From positions 3,844,001-3,908,000 of the forward strand of contig NZ_JAPEPZ010000001.1 in the NCBI RefSeq assembly GCF_026339875.1: a DNA stretch of 64,000 nt, written 5' to 3'. The position numbers and the translations under genes were made by a program. Position 1 is the stretch's first letter; every line of letters begins with the position of its first letter. The notes beneath the pieces are model-generated. The model made no database searches. It saw only the letters and a program-made list of their open reading frames with translations, and had not been told where the DNA came from. Origin of the DNA: Streptomyces sp. NBC_01571 (GTDB taxonomy: Bacteria; Actinomycetota; Actinomycetes; Streptomycetales; Streptomycetaceae). Shown here piece after piece: positions 42,875 to 54,098 of this stretch.

Positions 42875-43345
42875 ATGACCAATCCCGCACATCCCGGCCG
42901 CATGCTGTTCGTGAACATCCCCGTCGCGGACCTCGAGCGCAGCAAGGCGTTCTTCGGCAAGCTCGGGTTCAGCTTCGATCCGAAGTTCACCGACGAGACC
43001 GCCGCCTGCATGCTGGTCGGCGAGCACGCCTTCGTCATGCTGCTCAGCCGCGAGAAGTTCGCGGAGTTCGCGAAACTGCCGATGGCCGATCCCACCACGC
43101 ACACGCTGGCGTTGTACTGCTTCAGCGTGTCGTCCCGCGACGAGGTCGACACGGTCAGCGCCGCTGCGCTCGCGGCGGGCGGCGCCAAGGCAGATGACGC
43201 CGAGGACTACGGCTTCATGTACTCACGCAGCTTCTTCGACCTCGACGGCCACGGCTGGCAGGTCATGTGGATGGACTCGACGGCGGCGGAGCAGGGGCCC
43301 GAGGCGTTCGCGGCCTCCACGCAGGACGCCGACACCCCGGCCTGA
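42875..43345 (+). CDS. VOC (glyoxalase/bleomycin-resistance) superfamily protein
   Basis: A 156-residue protein with two beta-alpha-beta-beta-beta halves typical of the vicinal-oxygen-chelate fold. The first opens with MLFVNIPVADLERSKAFFGKLGF, and the second ends with FFDLDGHGWQVMWMD. Such proteins are lactoylglutathione lyase-like, dioxygenases or drug-binding resistance proteins; metal ligands are partly conserved (Asp/His/Glu positions are not complete). GGAGACCC precedes the ATG at 42875. It is convergent with an isomerase-family gene. The ligand is unknown. Confidence 0.85.
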   Translation: MTNPAHPGRMLFVNIPVADLERSKAFFGKLGFSFDPKFTDETAACMLVGEHAFVMLLSREKFAEFAKLPMADPTTHTLALYCFSVSSRDEVDTVSAAALAAGGAKADDAEDYGFMYSRSFFDLDGHGWQVMWMDSTAAEQGPEAFAASTQDADTPA

Positions 43346-43467
43346 CCCAATGCGTGCCGCACCTGCGCTGACCGCTGCGGTTCGTGCTTGTTGGTGTCAG
43401 CCGCTGGTGTCAGACGCCGCATGCAGTCTGACAACAAGGCTTACTTCGCCGCTCTACAGCACCCGTC

Positions 43468-44268
43468 CTACTCCTCCGGGTCCCACGCGCGAAGCAGGTC
43501 GAACAAACCTGCGTCTCCCTCGATCTGCAGGGAGTCCGCCGGGATACGGTCGTACACGAAGAGAACCAGCTCACTGGCCGTGCCGCGAACGGAGACGCCG
43601 GCCGCGCTCGGGCCCCCGTCGGCAGCGGCGACAGGCGTCGTGCCGGGCGCGGAGACACGGGTGGAGCGTGCGCCGTCGCCGTCGACCGTGAGGCGCCACG
43701 AGCGGCCCTCGGTGGCGTGGAAGTCGAAGGCAGTGGGCTTGTGCGGCCAGGCACTCGTCGTCGCGACACAGGTGAACAGGAACTCCTCGACACCGTCGAG
43801 TGCCACCTCACCCGGCAGCGGCTCCGGGGCACCCCCCAGAGTGACCTGGGCGTCGTACGTGTGCACCGCGAACTGCTGGAGCTGGTGCCGGGCGACGGCG
43901 CCACAGGTCCGCGGCGACTGGGACGCATCCCACCACGTCCAGCAACCGCGATCCGGGCCGACCTCCCGCAATGCGTCCAGCAGTTGCTCCGTGGACTCCG
44001 CCAACCAGGCCAGCAGGGCCTCGCGCTCCCGGGGCGCAGCCGGGGCGCCCTCCGCTGCGGACTTGGCCGGAGCAGGCCCTGCGGCGACGGTGGCGGCCCA
44101 GTCGCGGCGCCCCTCGCCGATGTGCTGCGCCAGATCGAACAGCGTCCACTCGGGGCAGGTCGGCACCTGCACGTCGAGGCTGGGCGCGGAGGCGACCGCG
44201 GCGCGGAAGGCGGTCGACCGTTCGTCGATCAGTCGCAACAGAACGGGGAACGTAAGTGTCGTTGTCAC
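43468..44268 (-). CDS. maleylpyruvate isomerase family mycothiol-dependent protein
   Basis: A 266-residue DinB-like protein of the mycothiol-dependent maleylpyruvate isomerase family. The N-terminal helical domain has PTCPEWTLFDLAQHIGEG (metal/His motif), and AVARHQLQQFAVHTYDAQ supplies the second set of His ligands. The C-terminal domain (about 170-266) ends in LVLFVYDRIPADSLQIEGD. Members use mycothiol as cofactor or act as uncharacterised thiol enzymes. The GTG at 44268 gives the family-like start TTTLTFPVLLRLIDERS. It lies at the right end of the accessory region. Confidence 0.88.
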   Translation of the reverse strand: MTTTLTFPVLLRLIDERSTAFRAAVASAPSLDVQVPTCPEWTLFDLAQHIGEGRRDWAATVAAGPAPAKSAAEGAPAAPREREALLAWLAESTEQLLDALREVGPDRGCWTWWDASQSPRTCGAVARHQLQQFAVHTYDAQVTLGGAPEPLPGEVALDGVEEFLFTCVATTSAWPHKPTAFDFHATEGRSWRLTVDGDGARSTRVSAPGTTPVAAADGGPSAAGVSVRGTASELVLFVYDRIPADSLQIEGDAGLFDLLRAWDPEE

Positions 44269-44524
44269 AAGGACTCTTTATCACCGTGTCCCGACAATCG
44301 GACAGTGATTTTCACAGCCGCGGCGGCGAGCGCGCGGCACGGGCCGGGCGCCCTCGGATGACGCCGTGTCCACATTCTGAAACGATCGGTGAGTCACGCA
44401 ACGCCGCGCCGGCAAGGCCGGCGGAGTGCAGCCGGGTGCCCTGACGAAGTGGAGCAACCCGTAACTCAGCCGCGTAAGGCACCCCTCAGCGCCAAGCCCA
44501 TAACTCACGTGCCGACGAAAGCCG
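44269..44524. other. gap without a supported gene
   Basis: Between the isomerase-family start and a hairpin. Contains short GC-rich palindromic words around 44408-44440 (CGCCGGCAAGGCCGGCG) but no credible frame. Probably the promoter of the minus-strand isomerase-family gene. Confidence 0.4.
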
Positions 44525-44559
44525 GCGAGCCCCCTTCCCGCTCAGGAAAGGGGGCTCGC
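44525..44559 (-). terminator. strong hairpin terminator downstream of the radical SAM gene
   Basis: Arms GCGAGCCCCCTTCC/GGAAAGGGGGCTCGC with one bulged base and a 6-base loop. The 3' end of a possible small minus-strand frame lies inside it. Confidence 0.7.
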
Positions 44560-44727
44560 GGCAATACAGTCACGCAAAAGCCGGTACCAACCTGAGACCC
44601 ACTCCACCTCGGAAACGGTGTGCGGCGAAGCCTCGGGGCGCGGCAGCGGCGTCCGGAGGGGCGTTGACGGCGCCGACGGCCGAGGGGCCGAGACGCCGAC
44701 CGCAGCCGCCACCTCGTCCTCGCTCAC
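44542..44727 (-). CDS. possible small protein after the radical SAM gene, 61 aa
   Basis: A 61-codon minus frame opening at a GTG 42 bases after the radical SAM stop. It encodes a Pro/Ser-rich middle and a C-terminal WVSGWYRLLRDCIA amphipathic segment, and stops inside the terminator hairpin. No family is recognised and the ribosome site is poor. Confidence 0.3.
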   Translation of the reverse strand: MSEDEVAAAVGVSAPRPSAPSTPLRTPLPRPEASPHTVSEVEWVSGWYRLLRDCIAASPLS

Positions 44728-44769
44728 CCCGCCAGCACCTCAACCACCCGTTCGAGCACCCCGCTCACC

Positions 44770-46740
<1,971 letters not shown>

Positions 46741-46820
46741 CTCGCGAACCTTCGTGAGCGGGGATGTACTGACAGGGGTGACCATCCAGCGTAACGCGAC
46801 CGGGAGCACCCCCCGTACGC

Positions 46821-48362
46821 TCAGATCCCGCTGCCGCCCCGGATCGCCTCCCACTCCCCCGGGAACGCGGCCTCGACCGCCGCCGCGCGACGCTCCTCAC
46901 GTCCGTACAGCACCCCGTACGTGAACGCGCTCTCGCCCGCCGCGTGGGCCTGGGCGGCCAGGTCGCGCAGGGCCTCGCGGGCCATCACGCTGTCCTGGTG
47001 GTCGCCGAGCAGGCTCTGCAGCGACTTCATCGACTTGACCAGGCCGGCCGCGGGTCCGCCGAGGGCGGGGACGGCGGCCTCGGCCGCGTACCGGGTGCGC
47101 TTGGCCTTCTTGCGGGCCTCGTGCATCGCGAGGTCGCGGTCGGCGCCGGGGGCCAGGTCGAGGGCCTGGTCGGCCAGCGCGGAAACCTTCGCGAAGTCCT
47201 TCCGTACGGCCTTGGTGATCACCTTCGAGGGGTCGCCCGCCGCGGCCTTCAGCCGGGGCGGGTCGGTCACCACACCGTCCAGCGCCGCCAGCAGGTCCAG
47301 GTAGCGGCCGCCGTCCAGCACGGCGATCAGGTGGCGTCGGGAGCCGTCACCGCGGGCCTGCGACCAGGTGCGCACACGGTCGCGGACGGGGCCACTGAGC
47401 AGGGCACCCGGGAGCTCGTCGAGCGCCGTCGTGAGGCGTTCGGTGAGGACTTCCTGGTCACGGCCGACGCCCAGCTCGCCGGCGAGCCACTTCAGTTCCT
47501 CGCCGATCGGGTCGGTGACGACGCGGTCGAAAATCTTGCCGTACGAGCGGAAGGCGCTGCGCATCCGGCGGGTGGCGACGCGCATGCTGTGGACGGAGTC
47601 GTGCAGGTCCCGGCGGACGGCGGGGTCCAGTTCGATGATCGCGTCGAGCTGGGTGCGGAGGTAGGCGAGGACGTGGTCGCCGGCCGTCCGCGGGGCCCGG
47701 TCCGCGGGCTTGTCCGGCTTCTTCGTGGCCTTCGTGGTCTTCGTCGTCCTCGTGGTGTCCGTGTCGCTGAGGGCCCTGGCCAGTTTGGACTTCGAGGAGG
47801 AGCGTGCGAGTCCCGCCTTGCGGAGCTTCTTCTCCACCTTGTCGAGGAAGGCCGGATCGCCGTCGTCGGCGAGCTCCACCTCGATCTCCGTCCACTCGGC
47901 GGCGCCGGTGCCGCCGCTGAGGCGCTCCGCTCGGACGCGGTCGACACTGACCTCGGCGAGCAGCGCTCCGGAGGCGTCGACGAGGTGGCGGACGTCGCGG
48001 GCCGACAGCAGGCGTACGACGGGGACGAGTTCGGCCTCGCGCACCCGGGAGCGTACGAGGGCGGACAGGGAAGCGGGGACGGTGTCGGAGAGCGGGGCGC
48101 GGATCTCGTCGCGGACGCCTTCGGAGACGGGGAGCTTGAGGTGCCAGCCGGCGTCGTCGCCGCCGGTGCGACGGCGCAGGGTGAGGGAGGCGGCGGCGAG
48201 TCGTTGGTCGGCCGTGTCGTAGTAGGTGGCGTCGAGGTCCGCCACGCCCTTGTCGATGACGCCCGAGACCCCGGGGACACGGGTCAGGTCCGGCAGGGCC
48301 GGGTCCCCTCCGGTGGGGGAACCCTCGTACTTCCGCTCGATTTCTCGCTTGGTGTCCGCCAT
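46821..48362 (-). CDS. CYTH and CHAD domain protein
   Basis: A 513-residue protein. The CYTH domain (1-200) has the ExExK signature EIERK (7-11) and many alternating Arg/Glu/Lys residues that bind triphosphates and Mg. A Lys/Thr linker (TTRTTKTTKATKKP) leads to the CHAD domain (about 225-500), rich in conserved His/Arg/Lys (HSMRVATRRMRSAFRSYGK, HEARKKAKRTRYAAEA) that binds polyphosphate. The combination suggests inorganic triphosphate or polyphosphate handling. It is 80 bases upstream of the radical SAM gene on the same strand. Confidence 0.93.
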   Translation of the reverse strand: MADTKREIERKYEGSPTGGDPALPDLTRVPGVSGVIDKGVADLDATYYDTADQRLAAASLTLRRRTGGDDAGWHLKLPVSEGVRDEIRAPLSDTVPASLSALVRSRVREAELVPVVRLLSARDVRHLVDASGALLAEVSVDRVRAERLSGGTGAAEWTEIEVELADDGDPAFLDKVEKKLRKAGLARSSSKSKLARALSDTDTTRTTKTTKATKKPDKPADRAPRTAGDHVLAYLRTQLDAIIELDPAVRRDLHDSVHSMRVATRRMRSAFRSYGKIFDRVVTDPIGEELKWLAGELGVGRDQEVLTERLTTALDELPGALLSGPVRDRVRTWSQARGDGSRRHLIAVLDGGRYLDLLAALDGVVTDPPRLKAAAGDPSKVITKAVRKDFAKVSALADQALDLAPGADRDLAMHEARKKAKRTRYAAEAAVPALGGPAAGLVKSMKSLQSLLGDHQDSVMAREALRDLAAQAHAAGESAFTYGVLYGREERRAAAVEAAFPGEWEAIRGGSGI

Positions 48363-48739
48363 GACCTGAATCTAGTGGCAGCGGGGCCGGGATGGCAGTG
48401 CCCGGACCTGCCGGGACTGTCGCGGGAGTCCGGATTCCGCCCCCGCCGCGCCTCGCCGTTCCGCTCCCCCCGGCGGCCGCCGTCCCCGGTTCCCCGCGCA
48501 CCCTGAACGATCCCGTCCGAAAAAGCCCGGGCCGCCCTGAACACGAACCGGGCCGCCCTGAACGAACCGTCCCGACCGGCGTCCGGGGGACGGCAACCAC
48601 CGTTCGGCGCACGGCACCCCGACACGAGTCGGGCCGGCCCACCGTCGGGCGGCCCCGGAGACCGGCGCAACGCGCCCTGCGGAGCGGGGCGCCCGGTGGG
48701 GCGCCCGACGGGAGACATCCCCGTCCAACCGCCGGATGC
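48363..48739. other. 377-bp GC-rich gap
   Basis: Between the CYTH-CHAD start and the rodA stop. Contains a short tandem duplication of GGGCCGCCCTGAAC plus GAACC (about 48530-48570) and a weak hairpin of two GGGCGCCC palindromes (48687-48706) that may end the rodA transcript. No gene is supported. Confidence 0.4.
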
Positions 48740-49936
48740 CTACGCCGACATGGGCCGTTGGACTCTGATCGACTGCAGCAGGCCCACCGCCACCCATACC
48801 GCGAACATCGATGAGCCGCCGTAGGAGACGAAGGGGAGGGGGAGGCCGGCGACCGGCATGATGCCGAGCGTCATGCCGATGTTCTCGAAGGCCTGGAAGG
48901 CGAACCAGGCGATGATGCCTGCGGCGACGATCGTGCCGTACAGCTCGGTGGTCTCGCGGGCGATGCGGCAGGCCCGCCACAGGACGACGCCCAGCAGGAA
49001 CAGGATGAGGCCCGCGCCAACGAAGCCCAGTTCCTCGCCCGCGACCGTGAAGACGAAGTCCGTCTGCTGTTCGGGGACGAACTGGCCCGTCGTCTGGGAG
49101 CCGTGCCCCAGGCCGGTGCCGAAGAGGCCGCCGGAGCCGATGGCGATCCGCGCCTGGTTGGTGTTGTAGCCGACGCCTGCCGGGTCGAGGTCGGGGTTGG
49201 CGAAGGCGGCGAAGCGGTTGATCTGGTACTCGTCGAGGATCTTGAGCTGCCAGATCGCCACCGCGCCCAGCGCGCCCGCCCCGAGCAGGCCGAACACCCA
49301 GCGGTTGGAGGCACCGGAGGCGAGCAGCACGCCGAGCACGATGATGACCGCGACCATGATCGTGCCGAGGTCGGGCATGAGCATGACGATCATCATCGGG
49401 ACGGCCGCGAGGCCCAGTGCCTGCAGCACCGTGCGGTGGTCCGGGTACTGCTTGTCGCCCGCGTCCACCCGGGAGGCCAGCAGCATCGCCATGCCCAGGA
49501 TGATCGTGATCTTGGTGAACTCGGCGGGCTGGAGCGAGAGACCGCCCGCGACGAGCCAGTTGCGCTGGCCGTTGATCGTCGCGCCGAGCGGGGTGAGCAC
49601 CAGCAGGATCATGAAGACCGAGAGGCCGTACAGGATCGGGACCGCGGTGCGCAGGGTGCGGTGGCCGAGCCAGACCGTGCCGATCATCAGAGCGATGCCG
49701 ATGCCGGTGTTCATGAGGTGGCGGATGAGGAAGTAGTACGGGTCGCCCTGGTTGATCTCGGTGCGGTTGCGGGTCGCCGAGTAGACGAGGGCCGAGCCGA
49801 TCAGCGACAGCGCGACGGCCGAGAGCAGTATCGGCCAGTCGAGGCGGCGGGCCAGCGAGTCGCGGGCGAGGAGCCGCGACATTCCGCCGCGCTCGGGGCC
49901 GTACCCGGAGACGGAGAAGTTGTTCGCTCCGGTCAT
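48740..49936 (-). CDS. rodA: RodA/FtsW-family SEDS peptidoglycan polymerase
   Basis: A 398-residue SEDS protein with about ten membrane helices that polymerises lipid II with its partner PBP2. Diagnostic parts are WLVAGGLSLQPAEFTKI, PDLGTIMV, the periplasmic loop with GLGHGSQTTGQFVPEQQTDFVF, and GIMPVAGLPLPFVSYGGSS. Its start overlaps the PBP2 stop (ATGA), so it is last in mreC-mreD-mrdA-rodA. In S. coelicolor the matching gene (sfr) belongs to the spore-wall synthesising complex with MreB/C/D and PBP2. Confidence 0.95.
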   Translation of the reverse strand: MTGANNFSVSGYGPERGGMSRLLARDSLARRLDWPILLSAVALSLIGSALVYSATRNRTEINQGDPYYFLIRHLMNTGIGIALMIGTVWLGHRTLRTAVPILYGLSVFMILLVLTPLGATINGQRNWLVAGGLSLQPAEFTKITIILGMAMLLASRVDAGDKQYPDHRTVLQALGLAAVPMMIVMLMPDLGTIMVAVIIVLGVLLASGASNRWVFGLLGAGALGAVAIWQLKILDEYQINRFAAFANPDLDPAGVGYNTNQARIAIGSGGLFGTGLGHGSQTTGQFVPEQQTDFVFTVAGEELGFVGAGLILFLLGVVLWRACRIARETTELYGTIVAAGIIAWFAFQAFENIGMTLGIMPVAGLPLPFVSYGGSSMFAVWVAVGLLQSIRVQRPMSA

Positions 49937-52191
49937 GTCAGGATCCTCGTCCTCCGCCGCTTCCGCGGGCGCTGCGCGCGCCTGCGGGTGTCGCGGTTGC
50001 TCGTATTCGGCGACGGCGTGGTGGCCCCGTCCTGGTTCTGGTCGGTGGTGTCGGAGGTGTCCTTCTTGTTGGCCTGCTGGTCCTTGGCCGGGTCCTTGGA
50101 GATCTCCGGGGAGTCGATCGAGCCGTCGGGCTGGATCTTGGGAAGGCTCTTCTGCGGGGTGGGGAGCAGGGCCTTCTTCTTGTCGACGGCACCGTCGGGC
50201 GAGACGCCGTACAGGGCGTTGTAGATGTTGCGGACGGCCTCACCGGAGGCTCCGGAACCCGTACCGGCCTGGGCGATCGTCATGACGATCGTGTAGTCCT
50301 TGGAGTAGGTGGCGAGCCAGGACGTCGTCTGCTTGCCGTAGACCTCGGCGGTACCGGTCTTGGCGTGCAGCGGGATCTTGTCCTGCGGCCAGCCACCGAA
50401 TTTCCAGGCGGCCGTACCGCGGGTGACGACGCCCTCCAGGGCCGCGTTCATGCCCTTGAGCGTGGCCTTGCTGACCGGCAGTTTCCCGCGGACCTGGGGC
50501 TTGATCTCCTTGACGCTCCTGCCGTCGGCGCTGACGATCGCCTTGCCGATGGTGGGCGTGTGCACGGTGCCGCCGTTGGCGATCGCCCCGTAGATCATGG
50601 CTTCCTGGATCGGGGTGACGAGGGTGTCGCCCTGGCCGATGGAGTAGTTGATCGAGTCACCCTCGCGCATCTTGTTGCCTTCGAGGCAGTTCTCGTACGC
50701 GATCCGCTGGACGTAGTCGCCGTTCTTCTTGCCGGTCTTGCACCAGACGGCCTTGTTGGCCTTCCAGTAGTTCTGCTTCCACTGGCGGTCGGGGACGCGG
50801 CCCGTGACCTCGTTGGGCAGGTCGACGCCGGTCTCCTTGCCGAGGCCGAACTGGTGGGCGGCCTTGTAGAAGTAGTCCTTGGGGGTCTTCTTCGGGTTGA
50901 TGCCGCCGTCCTTCTTCCACTCGTTGTCGGCGAGGCCGTAGAAGACGGTGTCGCAGGAGACCTCGAGGGCCCGGCCGAGTGAGATGGGGCCGAAGTTCTC
51001 GCCCTCGAAGTTCTTGAAGACCTGGCTGCCCACGGAGTAGGAGCTCGTGCAGGGGTAGTTGCCGTCGAAGTCGTAGCCGGCCTCGACCGCGGCGGCCGTG
51101 GAGACGACCTTGAACGTCGAACCGGGCGCGGACTGACCCTGTATGGCCCTGTTGAGCAGCGGGTAGTCGGAGCCCTTGCCGGTGAGCCGCGTGTAGTCCT
51201 TGGCGGAGATGCCGCCGACCCAGGCGTTCGGGTCGTACGTCGGGTTGGACGCCATGGCGACGATCCGGCCGGTCTTGGCCTCCATCACGACGACCGCGCC
51301 GGAGTCGGCCTTGTAATTCTCGCTGGTGATCTTGTCGTACTGGGTACGGGCGATCTTCATCGCGTTGTTCAGCTCGTACTCGGCGACGCGCTGGACCCGG
51401 GCGTCGATGCTGGTGACGAGGTTCGCACCGGACTCGGCCTTGTCGCTCTTGGCCTTGCCGATGACACGGCCCAGGTTGTCGACCTCGTAGCGGGTGACGC
51501 CGGCCTTGCCGCGCAGTTCCTTGTCGTACTGGCGCTCGAGACCGGAGCGGCCGACCTGGTCGGAGCGCAGGTACGGCGACTCGGTGTCCTTGGCCTTGGT
51601 GATCTCGGCGTCGGTGACGGGCGAGAGGTAGCCGAGGACCTGTGCGGCGTTGGACTTGCCGGGAGCGGCGTAGCGCCGTACGGCCTCGGGCTCGGCGGTG
51701 ATGCCGGGGAAGTCCTCGGAGCGCTCACGGATCTGCAGGGCCTGCTTGGCGGTGGCCTCGTCCGTGATGGGGATCGGCTGGTAGGGCGAGCCGTTCCAAC
51801 AGGGCTGCGGGGTCTTCGCGTCGCACAGCCGGACCTTCTGGATGACGTCCTCGGGCTTCTCGCCGAGCACGCCGGCGAGCTTGGTCAGGACCGCCTTGCC
51901 GTCGTCCTTCATCTTCAGGAGGTCGGTGCGCGAGGCGGAGACCACGAGCCGGGTCTCGTTGTCGGCGATCGGCACACCGCGCGCGTCGAGGATCGAGCCG
52001 CGCACGGCGGGCTGGACGACCTGCTGGACGTGGTTGCCGGAGGCTTCCTTGGCGTACTCGTCGCCGTTGCGGATCTGGAGGTACCAGAGGCGGCCGCCGA
52101 GGGTGCCGAGGAGGGAGAGCACGAGAATCTGGATGACGACGAGTCGGATCTGGACCCGTGGGGTCCTGCCGGTCTCGGGGATGTTGGTCAC
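49933..52191 (-). CDS. mrdA: penicillin-binding protein 2 (class B transpeptidase)
   Basis: A 752-residue class B PBP. One N-terminal TM helix (about 12-33) is followed by the dimerisation domain and the transpeptidase domain, with catalytic Ser in APGSTFK, the second motif SCD in ALEVSCDTVFYG (an Asp in place of Asn) and KTGTAEV. A disordered tail of about 90 residues ends in RRRAQRPRKRRR, basic and unusual for an exported end. It crosslinks peptidoglycan polymerised by RodA, with which it overlaps by four bases. Known in Streptomyces mainly as a sporulation wall enzyme. Confidence 0.95.
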   Translation of the reverse strand: MTNIPETGRTPRVQIRLVVIQILVLSLLGTLGGRLWYLQIRNGDEYAKEASGNHVQQVVQPAVRGSILDARGVPIADNETRLVVSASRTDLLKMKDDGKAVLTKLAGVLGEKPEDVIQKVRLCDAKTPQPCWNGSPYQPIPITDEATAKQALQIRERSEDFPGITAEPEAVRRYAAPGKSNAAQVLGYLSPVTDAEITKAKDTESPYLRSDQVGRSGLERQYDKELRGKAGVTRYEVDNLGRVIGKAKSDKAESGANLVTSIDARVQRVAEYELNNAMKIARTQYDKITSENYKADSGAVVVMEAKTGRIVAMASNPTYDPNAWVGGISAKDYTRLTGKGSDYPLLNRAIQGQSAPGSTFKVVSTAAAVEAGYDFDGNYPCTSSYSVGSQVFKNFEGENFGPISLGRALEVSCDTVFYGLADNEWKKDGGINPKKTPKDYFYKAAHQFGLGKETGVDLPNEVTGRVPDRQWKQNYWKANKAVWCKTGKKNGDYVQRIAYENCLEGNKMREGDSINYSIGQGDTLVTPIQEAMIYGAIANGGTVHTPTIGKAIVSADGRSVKEIKPQVRGKLPVSKATLKGMNAALEGVVTRGTAAWKFGGWPQDKIPLHAKTGTAEVYGKQTTSWLATYSKDYTIVMTIAQAGTGSGASGEAVRNIYNALYGVSPDGAVDKKKALLPTPQKSLPKIQPDGSIDSPEISKDPAKDQQANKKDTSDTTDQNQDGATTPSPNTSNRDTRRRAQRPRKRRRTRILT

Positions 52192-52289
52192 TGCTGCTGC
52201 CTCCCCCTCTCAGTGTGTGTACGAGACATACGAATACCCGGCCAACCTGTGTACGCCAGCCACGGCGCCCGGAGTGAACTCATCCGCGG

Positions 52290-52958
52290 TCACAGTCGCT
52301 TGACCCCCTTGATGCGCCCCGCGCGGGCGACGCGCGCCCTGGCCGCCTTGACCCGCATACCGCGCTGGCTGCCGATGCGCAGACCGGTGCCGGAGGCGAG
52401 CCACCCCGAGGAGACATCGGCGGCCTTGGCCGACGCGCCGGACTCGCCGAGCGGGTTGTTCTCCGCGCGCCGGGCCAGCGCCATCAGGCCCGGCACCACG
52501 AACGGCGCGAGCAGCAAGTCGTACAGCGCGGCCGTGAACAGCAGGCTGCCGAGGCCCACATGGCGGGCGGCGGTGTCGCCGACGAGGGCGCCGACACCGG
52601 CGTAGAGCAGGGTGGAACCGACCGCGGCGGCGACGACCACGGCCATCGGTCCGGTCGCGGACTTGAGCTGGCCGTTCTCCGGCTTCACCAGACCGGCGAG
52701 ATAGCCGATGACGCACAGCACGAGGGCGTAGCGCCCGGCGGCGTGGTCGGCGGGCGGGGCGAGGTCGGCGAGCAGGCCCGCGCCGAAGCCGATGAGGGCG
52801 CCGCCGACATGGCCGTAGACCATGGCGAGGGCCAGCACGGTCAGGAGGACCAGGTCCGGGACGGCACCGGGGAGGTGGAGACGGGCGAGGACGCTCACCT
52901 GGATCACCAGGGCGACGACCACCAGGGTGGTGGAGAGCAGCATCCGGTTGAGACGCAT
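52290..52958 (-). CDS. mreD: rod shape-determining protein MreD
   Basis: A 222-residue membrane protein with about six helices and the family segment LVLLTVLALAMVYGHVGGALIGFGAGLLADLAPP. The C-terminal 60 residues are basic and soluble, longer than in E. coli. MreD links MreC with RodA and PBP2 in the elongasome. It starts 12 bases after mreC stops and lies in the same operon. Confidence 0.93.
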   Translation of the reverse strand: MRLNRMLLSTTLVVVALVIQVSVLARLHLPGAVPDLVLLTVLALAMVYGHVGGALIGFGAGLLADLAPPADHAAGRYALVLCVIGYLAGLVKPENGQLKSATGPMAVVVAAAVGSTLLYAGVGALVGDTAARHVGLGSLLFTAALYDLLLAPFVVPGLMALARRAENNPLGESGASAKAADVSSGWLASGTGLRIGSQRGMRVKAARARVARAGRIKGVKRL

Positions 52959-52970
52959 GGGGTTCGGCTC

Positions 52971-53915
52971 CTACTGCTGTTGCTGCTGGCCGTCGAGGGG
53001 GGCGTCCGCCGAGGGGGTGACCGTGACGGTCACGGTCGGCGTGGGCGTCGGTCTGGGCTTGGGGGGCAGGACCTCGTCGCGGGGGTCCTTGCGGGGGGCC
53101 TGGACGACGACGCCGACGATGTCGAGCTTCGTGAACGAGGCGTACGGCGTCACGTAGACCGTGCGGGTCAGGCCGCCGCCGGAGGGGTCGACGCGGGAGA
53201 CCACGCCGACCGGGACGCCGGGCACGAAGGGCTTGTCGGCCTGCGAGCCGAACGTGACCAGGCGGTCGCCCTTCTTGATCTTGGCCTTGCCGTTGAGCAG
53301 CTCGACCCGCAGCGGGCGGTCGCCCTGTCCGGAGGCGAAGCCGAGTTCGTCGCTCGACTCCATGCGTGTGCCGACCGTGAAGTCGGGGTCGTTGGCGAGC
53401 AGCACGGTGGAGGTGTCGGGGCCGACGGTGGTGATGCGTCCGACCAGCCCGTCCCCGTTCAGCACGGTCATGTCGCGGGTGATGCCGTCGTTCGCGCCGA
53501 CGTCGATCGTCACGGTCCAGGAGAAGCCCTGGGCCGCTCCTATGGCGATGACCTCGGCGCCCTTGATGCCGTACTGTCCGTCGCCGGCCATGCGCAGCAC
53601 CTTGTTGAGCTGGCCCAGCCGGCTGCGGTTGCGGTCGTCGCTGCCGAGTTTCGCCTTCAGCGCCGCGTTGTCGTGCTCGAGCCGGGCGACGCGGTCGTGC
53701 CGGTCGTCCGAGTCACGGACCGCGGTGATCGCGTTGCCGACGGGGTCGACCGCGGAGGACACCCCGTTCTCGATCGGGCCGAAGACCGTCGCGGCGGCCT
53801 GACGGGCGCCCTGGACCGGTGAGTCCTCTCCGCCCCGGATGTCCACCGTGATCAGAGCGAACGCGATGGCGATCAGCAGCACCAGGAGCAGCCGGCTCTC
53901 TCGTGTGTCCCTCAC
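52971..53915 (-). CDS. mreC: rod shape-determining protein MreC
   Basis: A 314-residue bitopic protein. One TM helix (about 7-25) is followed by a coiled coil (DDRHDRVARLEHDNAALKAKL) and the twin beta-barrel domain (about 110-270), with GITRDMTVLNGDGLVGRI and GDRPLRVELL. The tail is Pro/Thr-rich (TPTPTVTVTVTP) and ends in five Gln. MreC organises PBPs outside the membrane. It is first in the mreC-mreD-mrdA-rodA unit and is separated from mreB by a strong hairpin. Confidence 0.93.
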   Translation of the reverse strand: MRDTRESRLLLVLLIAIAFALITVDIRGGEDSPVQGARQAAATVFGPIENGVSSAVDPVGNAITAVRDSDDRHDRVARLEHDNAALKAKLGSDDRNRSRLGQLNKVLRMAGDGQYGIKGAEVIAIGAAQGFSWTVTIDVGANDGITRDMTVLNGDGLVGRITTVGPDTSTVLLANDPDFTVGTRMESSDELGFASGQGDRPLRVELLNGKAKIKKGDRLVTFGSQADKPFVPGVPVGVVSRVDPSGGGLTRTVYVTPYASFTKLDIVGVVVQAPRKDPRDEVLPPKPRPTPTPTVTVTVTPSADAPLDGQQQQQ

Positions 53916-54048
53916 GTGCGGCGGCCGTGCCTTCCTCGTCGGAATTCGTCGTACCCAAAGAGGGCAGCCCGCAGGGCTGACCGGAGGGCCTCCCCAAGAG
54001 GCTGCCCCAAGAGGCTCTTTGGGTGAGCTTATGCCTCTATATCAACGA

Positions 54049-54084
54049 TCCGCCGTACGAGAGGAGATCATCTCGTACGGCGGA
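54049..54084 (-). terminator. hairpin terminator after mreB
   Basis: Perfect 14-bp arms (TCCGCCGTACGAGA and complement), 8-base loop, 15 bases beyond the mreB stop. It makes mreB largely monocistronic. Confidence 0.8.
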
Positions 54085-54098
54085 ACCGAAGAGTTACC

